This document shows positions 11,501 through 20,631 of a stretch of 64,000 nucleotides of DNA, one piece after another. The stretch lies in the NCBI GenBank assembly GCA_030407315.1, contig JALQPE010003282.1, forward strand, positions 62,001 to 126,000, written 5' to 3'. Position numbers and translations under genes: made by a program. This DNA is from Asparagopsis taxiformis (taxonomy: Eukaryota; Rhodophyta; Florideophyceae; Bonnemaisoniales; Bonnemaisoniaceae). Numbering within the stretch: the stretch's first letter is position 1; every line of letters begins with the position of its first letter. The notes below the pieces were generated by a model. The model did no database searches. It was not told the DNA's origin and was given only the letters and a program-made list of their open reading frames with translations.

Positions 11501-11793
11501 CCGACGTTGCCACCTTGTGCACTTGCCCTAGCGGGAGGAACCGACTTCTCGGAGCGCGAAGGAGTCCCGACGACTTTGCCGGAAGGCGAGGCTGTCTCAG
11601 CCGAAGCCTTGGCGGCAGTCGAACGAGTTCGCGTTTGCGATGAAGCCGCGGAGGCGATCGGCGCGCTTGTCGCGGGAGGCGAAGAGGACTTGGCCGGCGT
11701 TGGCGTGGCCCCGGTGCGGGAAGAGGACGCCTGGTGGCGAGTGGTTGGCCGGCGAACGCTTGAACGCGTGGTTGGACGGTTGGGTGAACCCAT
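8527..11793 (-). CDS. Antisense ORF of the gypsy element, 1088 aa, unknown function
   Basis: An uninterrupted minus-strand frame from ATG (11791-11793) to TAG (8527-8529), inside the element and opposite to gag-pol. The first ~300 residues are low complexity (S/P/A/T/R-rich) with an E/A/R-rich coiled coil at about 200-245. Residues ~300-700 look globular, with many W, Y, F and R (RSRWFAYPPRPDTG, PWWNSEMGG). A second long E/R/A-rich coiled coil lies at about 876-933, followed by a basic arginine/proline-rich tail. I recognise no known domain: no RT, protease, envelope signal peptide or transmembrane segment. A coiled-coil, basic protein could be a second gag-like, nucleic-acid-binding or regulatory factor, or a captured host gene. 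Its length and lack of stops in a near-identical-LTR element argue that it is maintained. Confidence 0.75.
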   Translation of the reverse strand: MGSPNRPTTRSSVRRPTTRHQASSSRTGATPTPAKSSSPPATSAPIASAASSQTRTRSTAAKASAETASPSGKVVGTPSRSEKSVPPARASAQGGNVGPTESPASPKPSTPVATAKPLSANPPSREGEPVKATGPSPKGAMSAAAEEVVEVIAEGGATPKPLRKSNVRPSPSSRPSLARPSAPAVRTSSGRDASANPYEDYGRRNQQILADARKRREEELRREAARAEAEKAEAERAEAERANAQLVESAVDPYASSGKVTRSGAGPVPVNASAGVRPSGTALVDPYAVASAPAPAVPSHDTPPRAPKPTANWRSSGEFYPANADELMVFDSQALPFRRELAAPWEHYPFARLPRRDFTDRPRSELRRDMLLMSSLRGQSHQVQNECWSAYARLPSSRPMRHFRVPHTLCSDRTFLLHPGDALYVERMNRRLFQEESYQGTVEDMPMIRSRWFAYPPRPDTGNYEHHMRLHARVTSRMMGRQVTANDYRVFAHRNGSSVEPVTRPMRVSREALDPLWDDPIWEGQLAPPMCLPIANPPSLVYFHHSAFREAPAWRLNRLRSYLELERDILIGIELARIVETRGFVPVMAEELVNRVSRTWYGLAEVPLSDVVPHSRKLPGTVVRRLLKVALGGDDYPQEMVSTNITGVAPEKVVLYTTVNLPIRALRINVLNHREGSTAELPPYRRDGEFTEDGYYGLEPGHYSDGDPESYKYQPIGEAFVPRPWWNSEMGGPSGRSLYAGRSFAPVAPLPPSGSDDLYEGSIPMDTTPTASAPQPVAAPSSQMGPAMEAFLTSDKGSEPSVTGDDGTPRQPSAVNILRGELSGRELMSLPEVRRLANEIGDGTVASVFVSANGRFLVDSALDTLALTCVTLANRYKHGREQRNVARERLREERERRRVADKEIEAARLEAAELRTRIGELEGELGDARRLLEQAASASRVIPGEGEEEAAQPGYSRRRARSPDEGIPDRNVRTRLRSPEGAAAARTFLLAQLDARLGSPESPDVSPRSASVPVVGLPAPAVAPSHGPVPARRRGRGSGAVPQRGLRRNPTYARVPPRHPRPSTNVRAFAPTAPSASQRPRPSSHYRR

Positions 11794-12334
11794 ATTGCCC
11801 CTTCCTCTTCGGAGGATTCGAATTGAATCGGAGCGCGAGGGGGCATCTTAAAAAGCCAGTAGAGGCGAGGAAGGACGTTGCTAAAAACCCTGAAGCGGGA
11901 TAGACAAAATGGCCTATTGGCTTAAATCTCCAAGAGGGAGCCGCGGTACGCAACCCTGAATGGGATTCGCAAGGCGATTGGCCGGGAGATGAATTCAAAG
12001 CCTCGAGTTGGCACCGCTCACGCGATCGCGCGGTAAACTATCTTGCAGATGGATGCAAAACCCTTTCAGGGATGACGGAAGGGACACGAACTCTCGTACA
12101 CTGTGGACACCGAAGGGGTGAGTACGCTCTTTCGCGTGGGATCGATAAGAAACTTGCAACAGGTGTTGATTCCAATGGGAAACGGTCGGTGGACCGCCGG
12201 AAGAGTCGGATGGACTAAACGAATTTATCGAACACGCGCCGCGCGCGGGAAATTTTGAATTGCACAATGCAACGGCCACAGCCAAAAATTGTAATTTTTA
12301 TTTGATCAAATTTTGTCGGGACGACAAATCTCTC

Positions 12335-12346
12335 AGGAGGGGGCCA
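12335..12346 (+). promoter_or_regulatory. Polypurine tract
   Basis: AGGAGGGGG lies immediately upstream of the 3' LTR start at 12347, the expected place for the plus-strand DNA primer. Confidence 0.6.
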
Positions 12347-13031
12347 TGTCGTACCGCCTGGCGGTCCTCGCCGATCGAGGCGTGTCGCTTCCCTATTGGG
12401 TACCCACTTAAGGGATGTGCCAATCACAAGGCACCAGCCAACTGGCGTGTTTCCTATACTTGGGACAAGCTAAGGCTGACAAATAACCCTATCCGGGCCC
12501 ATCGGCCCCGGCCGAGACCCCACAAGGGACAAATTTCTAACTTAAGCTAACCAGCTGTACATTACAATGTAAGCCTAACTGGCAATAACCTCGCGGCTAG
12601 GCGAGTGCCGTTAACTGGGCTCTGGTTGGTCAATAACTGGATATTTATTCCTAACCACTAACCCTAGCTTACAGTAGACTTAGTATAAATACGCCACTGG
12701 AATAGCCAGTAGGCACGGTTTCTAGAGTGACGTAAACTCAAGTGGAATTACGACCCACAGGAACAGTGTTCGCATACCTATTGTTCAACCCCTCTCCGGG
12801 AAAACCTTAGGGTTAGCCAACAGCTCGACGGATTACGTCATTTTGCTCCATTAATACGCATCTCGCGTGAGCGCTATAATCGCACAACCCCCTCCGGGTA
12901 GCGATCCCTTCTCTCTCACGAGACTACCCGTCGGGTACCTATAAGGTTCATCTGCTCTACCGCTTCCTCTACCGAGGCTCGGGACACCTGTCGGGTGGTT
13001 TGCCGCTCTAGCGGATTTTCTACCTGCTACA
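12347..13031 (+). repeat. 3' LTR of the gypsy element (685 bp)
   Basis: Same length and, apart from one base noticed, the same sequence as 531-1215. Followed by the right copy of GTTCT (13032-13036). Confidence 0.95.
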
Positions 13032-13748
13032 GTTCTCACCCATTAACTCCTGGATTGCAGTCAGTCTGTGCATACCGTCAACAACTCCGTACCAAACGGA
13101 ACGGCATTCGGACTTCTCTTTCGCCTCACTGTCAGAAAGAAAATCACCCTGAGGACCGCGTATCGTTTTGAAAAAGTCAATAATGTGGCGCTGGAACGAC
13201 CCGGTCAACTCGACTACGATCGCATTGTCGGAACCCGAAATGAATCCATCAATTCCGTTTGTTTCATCTTGTTCTTGACATTGTGCTGACTTTATGTTTC
13301 CAGAAAATATCGGCTTCAATCGCAACACACCAGAGCGCACCACTTGTCGAACAGCAGTGAGTGGGATGCATGCCCGCGGATCAACACGTGTGTTCGTAGA
13401 CCCTTCCATGACGTCTGCAAATAAGGCGGTATTAGTGTGTTTCATGGTGGAAGTACCCGGTTCCTCTTCTGGAGGACCTGATTTGGAACTGAGTCTGGAC
13501 CCACTCCTCTTGAAGAATCTCGTCATGTCATCCAGTTCTGAAATAATGAAGTGCCGGGTAAGAAATGAAGGGGAAACAGAAGCTATAAAACTCTGTATCA
13601 ACTTCTCGCACTTTCGCATGAAGGACTTGAAATGATTGTCATGAACGCCATACTCAAGTACAGTGTACTTCCAATGTGAACGGTCATTTCGGGTTTGGGC
13701 CAGTGTACTATGCATGGTGAAGCATCTTGGCCATGCAGGGCACGACAC
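13032..13748 (-). pseudogene. 5' half of host gene split by the gypsy insertion
   Basis: Minus-strand frame opening after a TGA just above 13748; the first in-frame ATG is about 13 residues in (MHSTLAQTRN). About 230 residues are readable until the LTR cuts the frame. Near the cut is WYGVVDGMHRLTAIQELMGEN, which resembles the DGxHR core of ParB/DGQHR-type proteins; that assignment rests on the motif only. The rest (KPIFSGNIK, FISGSDNAIVVELTGS) is unfamiliar. Its 3' part lies at 1-530 on the other side of the element, with a frame difference and a further stop, so the locus is dead whether or not it was functional before insertion. Confidence 0.55.
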
Positions 13749-14882
13749 GGCTCAAACCGGATTACGACGGCGGTGGTGGCCCGTGTATCGTGGTTCCCAT
13801 TACTAGGGAGACAATTGAAGTGGATAGGAGACGCAAGCACTCTCCCAATGATTGCCAATCAGAAATATCAGTAGCGGGGTATTGTAAAAATTATATTGCG
13901 CCGGGCCGTGTCTATCCAGATGATGGAATGATTTGGCAATCTGATTTGCTATATTGCTCACAACACTTGGCATATTTTTTTCATATTTCCTAGGAATGGC
14001 CCATCCCACCAGGACTATTTCCTATACAGCAAATGGGCCGTACACATCATCTTTTCGCTGCTAATAGCAGGAATTTCTGAACAGGTTTCGCCACCTTACC
14101 CTGCGATACCAATATTACCGAACAGGTCTGAGTATCTTTCACACCGAAAAACCATTCTCATGTCCCATTGCAATGCCATTTTTCAGTAAACAGCGCAGCT
14201 ACCAGGTTTCTTTCATCCCTTACTACATTCCATATCCTACATTACACCTTAGAGTACATTCCTACCCACTGCAACTTAGACGATAAACAATGCATATTAG
14301 AGATAGAAACTCAGACCGAAAGAACATTATTATTGCTTGAACGGTGCACAAAGCAGGCCTGCCGAAAAGTAGTACGTCGTACTGTTCTCAAACTACAGAA
14401 GCTTGATTCGATTTTTGTACAACTAAAATGGTGTTTACAAGGTTCAGGTGCAATAGCATGCAACTTGATACATATAAATGGTAGAAAATTTACATTATGA
14501 CTCCATTCAATGAACAGAATATTGTTCTACGAACATGTGGAATAATAACGGGAGCAGATAATGAATCGTTCCCACCAAGAGTATTCGGATTAGAGATCAG
14601 ACAGATAACATGTCTTTCCAAAGTCATTGCTGGTTGAACTACGACTGGCACGCTGGAATCCTTCAATTCAAGAGAGTTCCGGGCGTCCAATGAGATCGAT
14701 GGATTCAAGGCTCATAATTCAAGAAGTACATCTCGTTCCGAAAAGTACAGAAAGCGCTCATTTGTGACATATTTACATCCTGAGCGTTTATAACTGATTA
14801 GAAGCTGGTTCCCGTTCTGGTATAAAGCAGGACATGTGCTGCAAGTCCCCGACACTTTCGCCCCATACCACCTCCATCAACA
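13749..14882. other. Non-coding or decayed sequence
   Basis: Only short frames. One plus-strand stretch at about 14280-14500 has a weakly protein-like composition but no recognisable motif and no credible boundaries. Nothing else seen. Confidence 0.5.
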
Positions 14883-15931
14883 ATGACCGAATCATCAGGA
14901 TCTAAAATAGACCGACTGTCTTTCGCGATGAAAGGACAGGTGTCCTCTATCAGGAAGAGAAATCTGAACAGGGCAAAAATCATAGCGAAAAAGTTCGAAG
15001 ATGGAGAATTGCACAAGGTACAATGCTGTTCTCGTCGCTGCTTCGAAATTGCAGCCAGCGAAGATCTAGTAAGGGACTCGTTTCGCGTCGTTGAGTATGA
15101 TCGTACGAGACGACAGCGCTACTTAGTATCGTTATATGAGCCGGTGTCGGAGATGTACGCATATCGCGGGAGTACCGTCTGCTATCAATTCTTAACGCAG
15201 GTATTCGGCTTCTCCCGCGAGATGCAGTGGTCAAACAAAAAATCACTTAAGAAAGCTGCGCAAGTGGCGATCGAGAAAAAAAGGGGGAGAGTGTGAACGT
15301 TGTGAGCGCAGTATGCGACTCCGCTCTCCATCTCCTCACCATCGAGTACGTTTGCCGGCAGACAAAGCGCATCAATCCGCGCCGAAAAATTCGCACATTG
15401 ACACGTGCAGTGTGCAGAAATCTGATATGGACAAACATCTAGCGACGCAAACACAGCCGCAATCTCCTCCTACGGACAAAAATGAAGTGTCGCGTGCTGA
15501 GCAGCAGTTTCAAACCTCCAAAGCTACTGAAAAGCCCATCTTGCAGCAGTCCGAAAATTCGGAGACGCTCTCGATTCACGAAGAAACGGCACCGCCGAGT
15601 CCGTTGAGTGCTACACAATCGGGAAAGAAGTTATTTCTGGTAGTCAGGGGATCAGTGTACGGATGAGGAGCCGTTTTGGGTGGCGAGAACAGATAGAATT
15701 ACGCGCAAGGGGAACCGTATCGCAAAATTGATGGTGCATTGGTACACCAAAACGGACGCTGACTCCTACTGGCGTAGGTACAAACCGTGCTTTGTGCTTG
15801 GCACTCCTACACCCTGGATTGACTCAATTGCGCCTACTTCGGTAATTACAACGTTTGACGCGCTAGTGGACGAAAAGCTAGATGGTGCAACTTGCGATCG
15901 AGTTCGAGAGCAGTTGCCATCGTTTAAATAA
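14883..15931 (+). pseudogene. Decayed transposon-type ORF in three pieces
   Basis: Three successive plus-strand pieces. 14883-15296 (137 codons, ATG start) contains a CC-x3-C motif followed by a helical segment with DRTRRQRYLVSLYEP, which resembles the small zinc-like N-terminal region of eukaryotic DNA transposase-associated ORFs. 15313-15666 is S/T/Q/P-rich and disordered. About 15656-15931 reads DEEPFWVARTDRI and LMVHWYTKT, a pattern like the BAH-like segments of such ORFs. The second and third pieces run together with a one-base frame change near 15664, which suggests one ancestral gene. No catalytic DDE core is visible. Function is inferred from pattern only. Confidence 0.4.
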
Positions 15932-16003
15932 TATGGTAAGACCGTTCACGTAAATGTATGTCGTTCGGAATCTCTTTAATACCACTCATTCATAATAATT
16001 CAT

Positions 16004-16420
16004 ATTGCAAAGTGCTGTGACGTGCATGCACTGTTGCACTGATTGCTTCACTGCCGCCACACAGACATGCAAAATTATTTGTACACCCTTCCGTGCCATC
16101 CATGCACGCCACAGACTCATGCACACTTCTCTGTACTCCCATCTGTGCCATCCATGCACGCCACAGACTCATGCAAACTTATGTGTAAATCCATCCATGC
16201 TATGCATGCTCCACGCTCCTATACCCCTGTACAATCATACACGCCTTATTGCAAAGTGCCGACGTCCACACACTGCTCCACTGATTGCTTCTCGCACGCC
16301 ACACACTTATGTGTACAACCATCCATGCCATACATGCTCCACACTCCTATACCCCTTTACAGTCAGATGCAGTCCATGCATGGACGTATCCCATGCTCCG
16401 TCGTGTGCTGATGTCCGCGT
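16004..16420. repeat. Degenerate tandem/segmental repeats
   Basis: TGCCATCCATGCACGCCACA recurs at 16094 and 16146 (spacing 52). A CATGCTCCAC...CCCCT block recurs at 16205 and 16333 (spacing 128). ATTGCAAAGTGC plus the following ~35 bases recurs at about 16003 and 16248 (spacing ~245). The unit is built around CATGCA and ATCCATGC. Open frames through it are repeat artefacts. Confidence 0.7.
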
Positions 16421-16622
16421 CCGCATGCACGCACTGTTGAGCGTGAATTACAATGAGCACCGCCAAGACATCCACGCCATGGCGTCTCGAGTAAACACAT
16501 GTCCACAATCATTGTGCACATTGTGCACGTTATGCTCAAAGTATGCAACAGAAACACTGCCACTTATTGGCGGGAGGTACAACATGTCACTGAGGGGTGT
16601 GCTTGAAATTGAAGCATAACAG

Positions 16623-16683
16623 GCCGGTACAAAATTTTGAGTCACAATTTTGAATTGTGACATGTTATCAACTTTGTACCGGC
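16623..16683. repeat. Nested hairpin, 61 bp
   Basis: Outer arms GCCGGTACAAA (16623-16633) and TTTGTACCGGC (16673-16683) match perfectly. Inside is a second stem, GTCACAATT/AATTGTGAC, with a 3-nt loop. It could be a tiny MITE or an RNA hairpin. Confidence 0.75.
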
Positions 16684-16864
16684 GGCCGGCGGCTTTCTAC
16701 TGGAAGCACGCCGGCCATTTAACTGTCAGATAAGCATTTTCTGTAAGCCGTGCATGCATGACCCATCAAGGCCATGAAATTATTCCCTCTCCCTTCCGCC
16801 TCGCACATCCTCTCTCTGAAATGTGTTCCCTTTCCCTTCCGCTCTCTCTCAACGTCTGTTTGCC

Positions 16865-17113
16865 ATGAGTGATATTCACACATTTCTCAGCTTGTCGCGC
16901 ATCGTAAGTATCCTCTGCGTCTTCCTTGCCGTCTTCCCCGCCTGTTTACCGCATGTTCCCGTCGCCAACATGGGCGAAATCAATTCTACTCAAGCGGAAA
17001 CAATTGTTCTGGCGAATCTTTTTGGAATGACATCACCAGGAACGACCACAACTAACACCACCAATGTCGGAGTCCAATGTGCAGTCCTCACGCGACACAG
17101 ATCATGCTTCTGA
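16865..17113 (+). CDS. Possible small secreted protein or first exon
   Basis: 82 codons from ATG 16865. A hydrophobic stretch (RIVSILCVFLAVFPACL) about 13 residues in looks like a signal peptide. It is followed by a threonine/asparagine-rich segment with N-glycosylation sites and one late cysteine. Further short frames downstream (17064-17276, about 17255-17548) have partly protein-like composition, and a TTTTACAG near 17470-17477 could be an acceptor site, so this may be the first exon of a spliced gene that I cannot assemble. Confidence 0.25.
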   Translation: MSDIHTFLSLSRIVSILCVFLAVFPACLPHVPVANMGEINSTQAETIVLANLFGMTSPGTTTTNTTNVGVQCAVLTRHRSCF

Positions 17114-17866
17114 ACGAGTTCCGGCTGTCGCCGCTCTTAGCCGCCGTCTCCATCGTCTACTCACCAGTGAGAAACTCTCCCATCGTCTGGCTTCCATTGC
17201 CGCCTTCACCGCCCTTATTCATACTGAACCAGAGAGCATTCATGCACGCTCTCAGTGCGCCGCCAATGCTGTCTGAATCCTCTTTGCTCGTTTCGTTGGG
17301 CGCTGCTGTTTCCATGTAGACGAAACTGTTGGCATTTCCGAATTCTTATCGCACGCGTGCTGCGGCAGCCGTTTCGTCTTCGGTCTGTGTTCTGGACGCC
17401 GACTGCATCTTCGGTGTGGATGGCTACTGGATTGGGTATTACCGCCGCGTCTGATATGTTTTTAATGTCTTTTACAGGCGCAATTTCAACCGGTGTTGAT
17501 TGCGCGGTATGCGCGCTTTTATTGTTCGCTGTACTTCAAACGCGGTAGCCCTGTGGCAACGATGGAGCAAGACGTGGACAAGGATCATGGTGATGACTTG
17601 ACGAAGCGGCGCTGTGTGCAATATGGAAATCGAGATCGATTTGCGGCTCGGCATGGTAACAGGTTTGGCGAACAGCAGATGCCCCAGCTTCAAGCGCTTG
17701 TAAGCCTCCCCCGAGTCCATCACTCCTACGCCTGGCGGACAGTGATACCTTATCGGCAACTCCTAACATGTGACGTTGCATGTCCTCCACGACCGATACC
17801 CTGCGTCCAACTGTCTCTGCTCCCACCTTCACTACACAGGGCATGCGTCAACATGACCATCGAGCC
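17114..17866. other. No clear gene
   Basis: Several overlapping short frames on both strands, none with recognisable motifs. A membrane-like segment (ATG to about 17548) ends at an in-frame stop. May contain exons of the candidate beginning at 16865. Confidence 0.4.
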
Positions 17867-17954
17867 CCAGATCATCAGCCCCCACGTCTGACGTGGGGGC
17901 TGATGATCTGGAGTGAAAATACAAAGCACCTCTGAGGTGCTTTGTATTTTCACT
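17867..17954. repeat. Double perfect hairpin, 88 bp
   Basis: Two abutting fold-backs. In the first, arms 17867-17888 and 17890-17911 (22 bp each) are perfect inverted copies around a single T. In the second, arms 17912-17932 and 17934-17954 (21 bp each) are perfect around another single T. The centres read GTC-T-GAC and CTC-T-GAG. There is no spacer between the two hairpins. Confidence 0.95.
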
Positions 17955-18182
17955 AATGTGAATTGAGCGAATGTCTTCGTGGGAAGCGGTTGTGGGATGA
18001 TGCGGAAATGCGCAGAATATATTGATTTTTCAATATTGCAGGTTTGGAATGGTGGTGCAGGTTATGGGAGCAACGGTTATATACAATCACCCGGTCTCAT
18101 CCATGACAATTTCGACAATTCTTGAGAGCCGAGCTTCCTATTTTTGTTTACACTCTCTATCTGTGACAGAGACCAGTTCTGA

Positions 18183-18228
18183 GGCCCTGTACACATAAAC
18201 CTGGACGAACCTGGACGAGCCTGTACCG
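18183..18228 (+). repeat. Left terminal inverted repeat of the Harbinger element
   Basis: Starts GGCCCTGTACACATA and contains a direct repeat of CCTGGACGA. Pairs with 22383-22428. Confidence 0.85.
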
Positions 18229-18438
18229 ACATATTAGAGAACTTTGATTGGTCCAGAAGGCGTAAGTTCCGACAAGATCACCGACAGGATTGACATAATA
18301 TTAATACCCTAAAAGCACAGTATCACGACACTTGGTGTATGACGAGCGGGACATCCTGAATTCTGTCGTCGGCGGGAACTGTCCTCTGTGTTAACCGAGC
18401 TAGTATCCTCGTACAAATTATACGCACCCTTGGCCCAA

Positions 18439-18479
18439 CGGACGGCTTTGCGTGCACCGGGTGCACGCAAAGCCGTCCG
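18439..18479. repeat. Perfect hairpin inside the Harbinger element
   Basis: 20-bp arms 18439-18458 and 18460-18479 around a single G (CACC-G-GGTG centre). GC-rich arms (CGGACGGCTTTGCGTGCAC). Confidence 0.95.
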
Positions 18480-18873
18480 CTGGCGAACACTGTCTCCATA
18501 TATCATCTACCCTAGAGGATGTTAATCTGAAGGCACAGCCTGTTTCGAAATTCATTTTCCTTTGAAACATGTACATCGCAAGCCAAGCCAAATCTCAAAC
18601 CATTATTCACACCACACAGGTTCGACACTGTGGGAAAGGATGAGACGATGAGCGCACCATTAACACAGTGGCAAATTTGTGCATCCAGGGCACTATCTGA
18701 CCAGTTCTAACTTTTATCTTGTGCAGACATGTTACGATCGCTGTACAAAACAAGAAATGAAACAGTTTCATTTTCAAGCCCACCATATTGCAATATCCAT
18801 TAACAGATACAACGAAACCTTGGACGTTGCAATATTCTTCGTTATACATCTAAAGATTACATTCAGAGCTAAA

Positions 18874-20465
18874 ATGAATATCTCTGATGTCATCAGTGCA
18901 GAAGGACAAGAGTTCGTAGAGGAAAACGACAGGATCAGTTCTCTGTCTCAGGAATCAAGGTGTGAAGAAGGTGTTGGAGACCCTACTAGGGTCTCCAACA
19001 CCTTCACCGGAGGATAGTAACCTCCGGAAAGACATGATATTCTCATACGTTTCTGAGTGTACGTTGCGAGAATTGCGAGAGATTAACAGGGAATGGAAGT
19101 TGAAAGTTGTAGGAAACAAGAAAGTACTTGTGGGGAGAGCTATGGTTAAAGTTCTATTCCTTGCTAAAGAAGGGATGACACTTGAACAGATACTAGCTGC
19201 AAACAAAGTGTGCAAGCGTATGGAGAGTATTGTTGCACATGCTGGAAAATACCTGGAGATCATGTTCAAGGCGCCGACTATTGAAGAACTTTTTGAGTGC
19301 CTTCCATCTAGTGAAGCCTCTACACTCCGTGAAATATGGAGCGGATCGGGCAAAAACAAAGATGTGAGGAAAGATTTGGAATGCGATGGAAGCTCTAGCA
19401 TTGCATTAAATATTATGCGCGATGGCATGGAAAGTGAAAACATGACTTCTTCTCAAAGCAAGTCATTCTCGCTCAGTGACTTCGGTAGGCTTATCATTAT
19501 TCTCAGGGGTGATGAAGAGGCACGGAAAGCTGCTATTAACGCCTCAGAGAATACCCCTCAGCAGGAGTCAGTTAGATATGGGAGTAACCAGGGATTCGTT
19601 TTGGGACACAGTTGCAGAGCGTTTCAATAACGCGACGATAACTGGGAAAGATTATTTTGGGGGCCGAGTTGCGGGTGTTGATCCATCCTCCGCTCCAGTA
19701 GTGAAACGCACTGGAGAAAAACTTAGATCAGTTTTCACGGACATTCGCTCGGCGTTCACGAAACCGAAACATCGTTGGCAACAGTCAGGACAAAATGACC
19801 CAGAAAGCTTTCCGAATTTTCTGCACCGTTTGCGAAATGGAGAGTTGAATGCTGAAAGCAAACGAGTCTATATCATGTTTTGTGCAGCTCGTTTCGGATC
19901 ACCTGAGCAGGATGACAGTTTTATTCGTCTGGCATCCAAGACAATTGATAACAATGGAGTTGACAGAAAAGGATATGACGAAGGATGTGTAGAAAGTGAC
20001 TCAATAATGCCTCTATTATCTGGAAAACGTCTTGACTCATCGGCGATTCGGGATGAATCTGGTGTCAATGTCAAAAAGCGTGGAGTGCAGGTCTTTCAAG
20101 ATCCAGATGATGACAAGTTTTCTTTGACCTGCGAGCATATGGGTAAATTAACACAGGCAAGGGTAAGAGCGATTGTGAAGATATTCGCATCGACTGGAAA
20201 CACAGCAGAAGCTGACAAAGAAAAACGTGTTGGTTTGAGCCAAATTGCAGACTTTGACGGGAGCTGCACGGGAGTCGCAAAATGTACCGTCCATCAAGAG
20301 AAAATTGATATCATCATGAGTGTACTGGCAAAAGCCACTAAAACACTGGAACAAGCAAAAGCTACAGGAAATTCGAGAATTGTAGAAGCAGCACAGAAAC
20401 ACTTCGAGCATGTCGAGGAGCAGTGTGTCAGGATTATCTCTCAAATTCCTATAGAGGGAGCATAA
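18874..20465 (+). pseudogene. Harbinger-associated Myb/SANT-like protein gene, broken twice
   Basis: DNA-binding partner expected to bring the transposase to the element ends. The first segment opens at ATG 18874 in an acidic N-terminus. At 18967-19005 a fold-back changes the frame. The second segment (to about 19552) holds helices and the stretch FSLSDFGRLIIIL. A one-base shift in the run CCCC at 19554-19557 then changes the frame again. The third segment has the domain core RDSFWDTVAERFN, SGQNDPESF and a coiled C-terminus ending at 20465. FW..VAERFN plus Y....D plus LR..F....WxxSGQNDP is the pattern of Myb/SANT-like proteins paired with PIF/Harbinger transposases. Removing the 19-nt right arm of the fold-back alone would place segments one and two in the same frame. 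Confidence 0.7.
18967..19005. repeat. Fold-back palindrome causing a frameshift
   Basis: 19-bp arms 18967-18985 and 18987-19005 are exact inverted copies around a single C. The reading frames before and after differ by one base, and 19 leaves remainder 1 on division by 3. Confidence 0.95.
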
Positions 20466-20631
20466 TTACTTGCATAGTGTGTAAGTAAGTGATAGTGAAG
20501 AATCAGTTCAACTTGCCTTGATTATGAAATATTGTCACACATGAAGATGTAGACTGCATTGAGCAATCAAGCATGGGATAAATTATTTGCTGTAGAGCAT
20601 TCCAAATGATGCAGATGATTGTTCAGCTTTC

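Larger units (their letters stand above)
8249..12346. other. 4.1-kb interval between pol and 3' LTR
   Basis: No plus-strand coding sequence of note. The interval is mostly filled by the antisense ORF at 8527-11793. A T-run lies near 8345-8353 and a purine tract AGGAGGGGG at about 12335-12343, just before the 3' LTR, is the likely second-strand primer (polypurine tract). Confidence 0.7.
531..13031 (+). mobile_element. Ty3/gypsy chromodomain LTR retrotransposon, full length
   Basis: A complete 12.5-kb element in the order 5' LTR, leader, gag, pol (protease, RT, RNase H, integrase, chromodomain), a long antisense ORF, polypurine tract and 3' LTR. The LTRs begin TG and end CA and differ at one base that I noticed (C/T TATAATTGG versus TATACTTGG, near 643 and 12459). 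GTTCT flanks both sides. The integrase-after-RT order and the C-terminal chromodomain place it among chromovirus-type Metaviridae. The near-identical LTRs imply a very recent insertion. The only coding defect seen is one TGA inside pol. The element interrupts a minus-strand host gene. Confidence 0.95.

Noticed and set aside
11315..11851. 178-codon plus-strand frame
   Set aside because: Shadow of the low-complexity N-terminus of the antisense ORF.
16005..16619. 204-codon plus-strand frame rich in H, C and T
   Set aside because: It lies in degenerate tandem repeats; the composition comes from the CATGCA repeat words.
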